DNA from: Colius striatus
Lineage: Eukaryota > Chordata > Aves > Coliiformes > Coliidae
Reading direction: 5' to 3'
Length of the DNA stretch: 64,000 nucleotides
Assembly (NCBI RefSeq): GCF_028858725.1
Contig: NC_084761.1
Coordinates: forward strand, 22,102,501 to 22,166,500
This document shows, piece by piece, positions 60,301 to 64,000 of this stretch (position 1 is its first letter; each line of letters opens with the position of its first letter). The notes beneath the pieces were generated by a model. That model saw only the letters and a program-made list of their open reading frames with translations, ran no database searches and was not told the DNA's origin. Position numbers and translations under genes: made by a program.

Positions 60301-62944
60301 GATGGAGGGAGAAAGCTACCTACCTTTTTTCAAATGAAGAGCCCTGTAATACACGTGGGAGTGCACATGCATATGCATGTGTACACGTATTCTGGAGGTG
60401 CTGGCACAGTCTTGGAAGAGTAAAACCTGGGTCTTATCATAGTTTCTTTTGGCTGGAGAGGCAGCAACAAATGTTAGCTCCAGTCCTGTGTGTTACTCCA
60501 GTCTTATGTGGCACTGCTAAGGGGAACTGGTGTAACTCTTGCTTGAACATTCCCAGAAGTAGCTTTTCTGCCTGCCAGTTAGGCTAGGAACACTTGGAAA
60601 GATGTGCTGGAAGAATGGATAGATCACTTTCCTTCTCCTGTGGAACAGAAAACCATCTGCAACTTGTAGATGCCAAGATGTGCCCTCTGCTTTTAATCAA
60701 GATCTGCAATACATTCCTGACAGAAGTGAAAACAAGCATCCCTCTGGAATGGGTCACTCACCCATTACAAATGAAGGCTGAAGCCCACTCACCCTGGCCA
60801 GGCAACTCATCAGAAATCTGTCTGCAGTAGATGTAAAATGGGCAGTTGAATATTTTAGGACTAAAATATTCAGCTTCTTTGACTTGAAAATACTTCTTTC
60901 ACCATTGTCTGAATTTGGGTAACATTGCCAAAAGTTGGCTTGGTTTGTTGTCCTTTTTTTAACAACCAGACACTCCATTTGTCTTAGTTCGGTATTGAAG
61001 GCGGGGAACATTTTGTGTGAGGAACTCCCATCTTCTTGGTTTTATGCCTATTTTCTTTACAGCAGACGTGTACATTATAAGACCATGCTAGTAAGTTTGA
61101 CTCTTTTAAGCTAAACAGCCTGTGTGGGCCAAAAAAACCCACAAACCACAAAGATTTCAGGCGTTCAGCTAGAATTCACAAAGTTGGGAGGATACTGCCT
61201 TCCTCTACATGCTCCCCAAATTTGCTGTGACTGAGTAACTCTAGCAGTTGGGTCTCTTGGAGGTGGGTGAGGACTTATCGGTATGGAAGCTGTTGTAAGT
61301 GTCCAACGAGATGGCACAAATGAATAGGCAAGCTTTAGTTTTAAAAAAATCCCAACAAGCAACAAAATGAAACAACAACAACAACAAAACAACCCAACAC
61401 AAAAGATTGTTTCATAAAAAGTAAAAGGCTGCAGCTGCCTCTAACCCAGGCAGGCACTGCTGAAGCATGTGGCCAGCGTACATGCCACAGGCTGTTCAGT
61501 CCTGGTGTTAAAAATCAGAGGCTCCCTGAGTACACTCGATAACAATCACAAACAATAACAAAACTGCTGCTAAAATGTTGAAGAACGAAGTTGCAGCTGT
61601 TCGCATATGTGATGATAAAGCCCCTTCCCAGCACAGGCAGAGTGGTCAAGAAACCTCCCCATAGCATAGGTACAAATTTAGTTTATGTTTGTATAAGTGG
61701 GGTGGGAGGATCAGGGTCTCGGTGACGGCTATTGTTAGTGGCAGCACGTAAATACATCACTTAAATATTATCAGACATCTGTTTCACTTTCATAAATGTA
61801 TTTTCTGGGATGTGTCAGAATAACAGCAAGTTAGAAGCTCTACAAGCTGTGCCTCCACCAGTGCCAAGGCACAATGCATAGTCCATGGTGTCCTTGTTAT
61901 GGGCATTAAATGGCAAGTCTCCTTCTGTCTGCTTCAGCCGGGGACATAGCTGGGAAAGGCACTTCCCGTTTCTGAACACTTTCCGCGTTGCAGCTCTGTC
62001 AGTCTGTATGACAGAGGCTCAAAGAGCCCTAGGGAGTGCTTTGCCTGCCTAGTTGGAACCAAAACTGGTACCGAGGCTGCTTACTCTGTGGTCATTAGAT
62101 GCTGGAATCCCTGCAGAACCACTCCTTTGTACAAGCAGGCACACTTCAGTCAAGTGAGATTATCTCTGGGAATTAGTTATAGAATCAGACACCAGATCTG
62201 TGGTGTTCACAGTGTCCTTACAGGCAGAAGATATGTTCTTAAATGAGAGCTGCTTTTCTCTTGGGAAAGTTTTCTGAGGGTATGTTAAATGTAGCAGTCC
62301 TAAATTATTCACGTAAAGCATCTCTTGGTTCAAGAACATTATTTTTCCACTGCAGAGCCGCAGAGCTTCCTCAGCTGTTACAGTCAAAACCAGATTTCCA
62401 TCTGTTTGAATGTTGTGTGGTCACAGATACACATACATATATATACCTCTGAAAGAAACTTTGTTATTTTTTTAATCAAACTGAAACATTACCATTTGTT
62501 CTCCTGAAGCATTTATACAAGTTTTTAAAATGTTTACAAGTGGTTGAAATGCAGCTCTCTGCTTCTGTCTCATTCTATTTCATAGTCCATTTCCAGAGAG
62601 CAGATGGTGCCTATTGCCATTACTGGGTCTCAATGCATTAGAAGTTTACAAAATCTCATAGTACACCTCCAGCTGAATTTGGGAATTGAATTACTCTTAG
62701 TATGTTCTTCTGTTAATTCTTACAGATGGCTATAACAACATGAGGTTCAGATGGTACACAAGATGGTAACATGGTATTACTAGCCTGGATGCAAAGACCA
62801 GAACCTGTCATTCTTGTGCAAGTAATGACTGACCTGACCCACCTGGGTATCATCTCAGCAACTCTGTTCTCACAAAGACAATGTGCCCCTAAAACTGTGT
62901 AGGATAAAAGAGTGTCCAGGTTTGTACGACTGTCTTGTACAAGT

Positions 62945-63135
62945 CTACATTGTCACTAAAGGTCTTGATAAAGAAAGGCAGTGACAGATTTCGTTGCATT
63001 CCACGTGCTGATTTTGAAAGAAGTAATAGATACCTTTCTTTCCAAAGTTGGAGCGTGAAATGTCTTTGCTATTCAGAGAATGAATCTGAGGGTCAGTGAG
63101 GTAGATGAGGCCTTTCCCGTTACCTGTCACCCAAC
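62945..63135 (-). CDS. ALPK1: ALPK1 last coding exon
   Basis: 191 bp, acceptor ctttcttccacag. Encodes [20 protein letters not shown] then [20 protein letters not shown] and [20 protein letters not shown], ending TM and TAG. Contains the alpha-kinase zinc-binding Cys/His cluster. Phase 1 in. Confidence 0.95.
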
Positions 63136-63939
63136 CTGTGGAAGAAAGGGTTCTTGGTATGAACATCACACCGCCTTTGTATTATCGTGCTCAGGATTGT
63201 CTGCTTGGCAGCAGCTCTGTTAATGCTCCTTCAGTGATGCCCAGTTTGCACCTATGTCAACATAAGCAGAAGCCTAAGAGGTACATAATGGTGATTTAAT
63301 GAAATGAATATCCCAAAGATGCCTGCATGCTAAAGGTTGAGTCTGAAAGGTTTTACCCTTGGCTCTTAACCAAAGAGCTCTGTTCTCCATTAGCTGAATA
63401 AAAGACCTCTTTTTAGACTTGACACTTTTAGGAAGGAGGAAGCGTGACCAAACCCACTGCCTCTTTTAGCAGTTCTCCTTTAGATGGTTCCACAACACAC
63501 ATCCTTGCAGACTAGCCTGAGTCTAATTGGATGCATTTAGTCTAATTGGGATGAAGCTGTGGCACACTTGGGAGCATGCAGCTTTTGTGCCCGTGCTGTG
63601 ACACAGTGGGGAACAAGAGCACTGCTTAGGGCAAAACCATACTTGCACTCACCTCTCCCTCTTTAGGTCATTTAGAGACGGTACATCCTTTACACAGCGT
63701 ATTCTGCAACATGAGTAGACACACAGGAAATGAAGTGCACTGTAATACAAACCTTGTAGATCAACAACAACGTCTGTTCCACTGGAAAACTCGTAGCAGA
63801 AATGTCCATAGGCCAGACCGTACTCTGTGGCTTTGTACTCATTCTTTGCTACCTTTGTGTTATTGGACAGCTTCACAAACTCCCCGAGGATGTAGGGCTC
63901 CACACTCACACATCCTTTTATAGTTCTGCCTTCCAGTAT
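62945..63939 (-). CDS. ALPK1: ALPK1, alpha-protein kinase 1 (last two coding exons; 5' part beyond window)
   Basis: ALPK1 is a cytosolic atypical kinase whose N-terminal region senses bacterial ADP-heptose; the C-terminal alpha-kinase domain then phosphorylates TIFA to trigger NF-kB signalling (family knowledge). Only the C-terminal half of the kinase domain is present, in exons 63939-63753 and 63135-62945. It shows [49 protein letters not shown] and DPQIHS, then the zinc-module segment HVECNEICH (CxxxC). The stop TAG is at 62947-62945. Upstream exons, including the P-loop and sensor region, lie beyond base 64000. Confidence 0.96.
63753..63939 (-). CDS. ALPK1: ALPK1 penultimate coding exon
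   Basis: 187 bp, acceptor ctcttttcag, donor CAAG|GTTTGT. Encodes [40 protein letters not shown] and [20 protein letters not shown]. The trailing G makes the Gly of DLQG with the last exon. Confidence 0.95.
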
Positions 63940-64000
63940 CTGAAAAGAGAGTGTTAATCACAGTCCTGCAAGTAGAGATGTGAAAACAACGCTGCGCTGC

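Larger units (their letters stand above)
52040..62944. other. intergenic region NEUROG2-ALPK1 (right part may be ALPK1 3' UTR)
   Basis: No supported coding gene. It contains several AT-rich islands listed separately as candidate enhancers, one CR1 fragment (56431-56575) and pyrimidine-rich stretches (about 54120-54187). The stretch just left of 62945 is expected to be ALPK1 3' UTR on the minus strand. A variant ATTAAA on that strand (62471-62476) and AATAAA at 59527-59532 are candidate signals, but neither can be chosen from sequence alone. Confidence 0.55.

Overview
The window is vertebrate nuclear DNA, most likely from a bird. Coding sequence is split into short exons with GT/AG introns. 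The interspersed repeats are CR1 LINE fragments with the typical CR1 3' end (a run of ATTCTATGA-like bases) plus one avian-type solo LTR. Introns are compact, and CpG islands mark the promoters. The species cannot be fixed from the sequence alone.

Layout, left to right. (1) 1-18.6 kb: LARP7 on the minus strand. Nine coding exons are visible, from the ATG at 14057 to the start of the C-terminal RRM; the last exons lie beyond the left edge. The intron between coding exons 7 and 8 carries, on the opposite (plus) strand, the complete miR-302b/302c/302a/302d/367 cluster (3697-4703). (2) 18.2-18.9 kb: a CpG island acting as a head-to-head promoter for LARP7 (minus) and ZGRF1 (plus), with two NRF1 palindromes, an E-box and a CRE-like site. 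(3) 18.7-45.05 kb: ZGRF1 on the plus strand. I could trace 28 coding exons whose phases all join, giving 6420 nt (2139 codons plus stop), with a GRF zinc finger and all the UPF1-like SF1 helicase motifs. (4) 45.1-50.0 kb: intergenic, with an orphan GC-rich island carrying a minisatellite, then candidate regulatory sequence. (5) 50.0-52.05 kb: NEUROG2 on the plus strand, a single coding exon of 240 codons with a TATA box and CCAAT boxes upstream. (6) 52.05-62.9 kb: intergenic, with several AT-rich islands rich in homeodomain, POU, SOX and TCF-like words that look like NEUROG2 enhancers, and one CR1 fragment. (7) 62.9-64.0 kb: the last two coding exons of ALPK1 on the minus strand (C-terminal half of the alpha-kinase domain).

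The order and orientations of ALPK1, NEUROG2, ZGRF1 and LARP7 equal those of human 4q25 read in reverse, so this is a conserved synteny block. The genes do not form a pathway. LARP7 is a 7SK snRNP chaperone controlling P-TEFb; the miR-302/367 cluster controls pluripotency and early-embryo targets; ZGRF1 is a homologous-recombination helicase; NEUROG2 is a proneural bHLH factor; ALPK1 is a cytosolic sensor kinase for bacterial ADP-heptose. The direct couplings visible are the shared LARP7/ZGRF1 promoter and the antisense nesting of the microRNA cluster in LARP7.

No wholly new gene system was seen. The items most worth a second look are the unusually long conserved basal stems of the four miR-302 hairpins, an in-frame 63-bp candidate cassette exon in the ZGRF1 helicase domain beside a CR1 insertion, the orphan CpG island/minisatellite behind ZGRF1, and candidate NEUROG2 enhancers.
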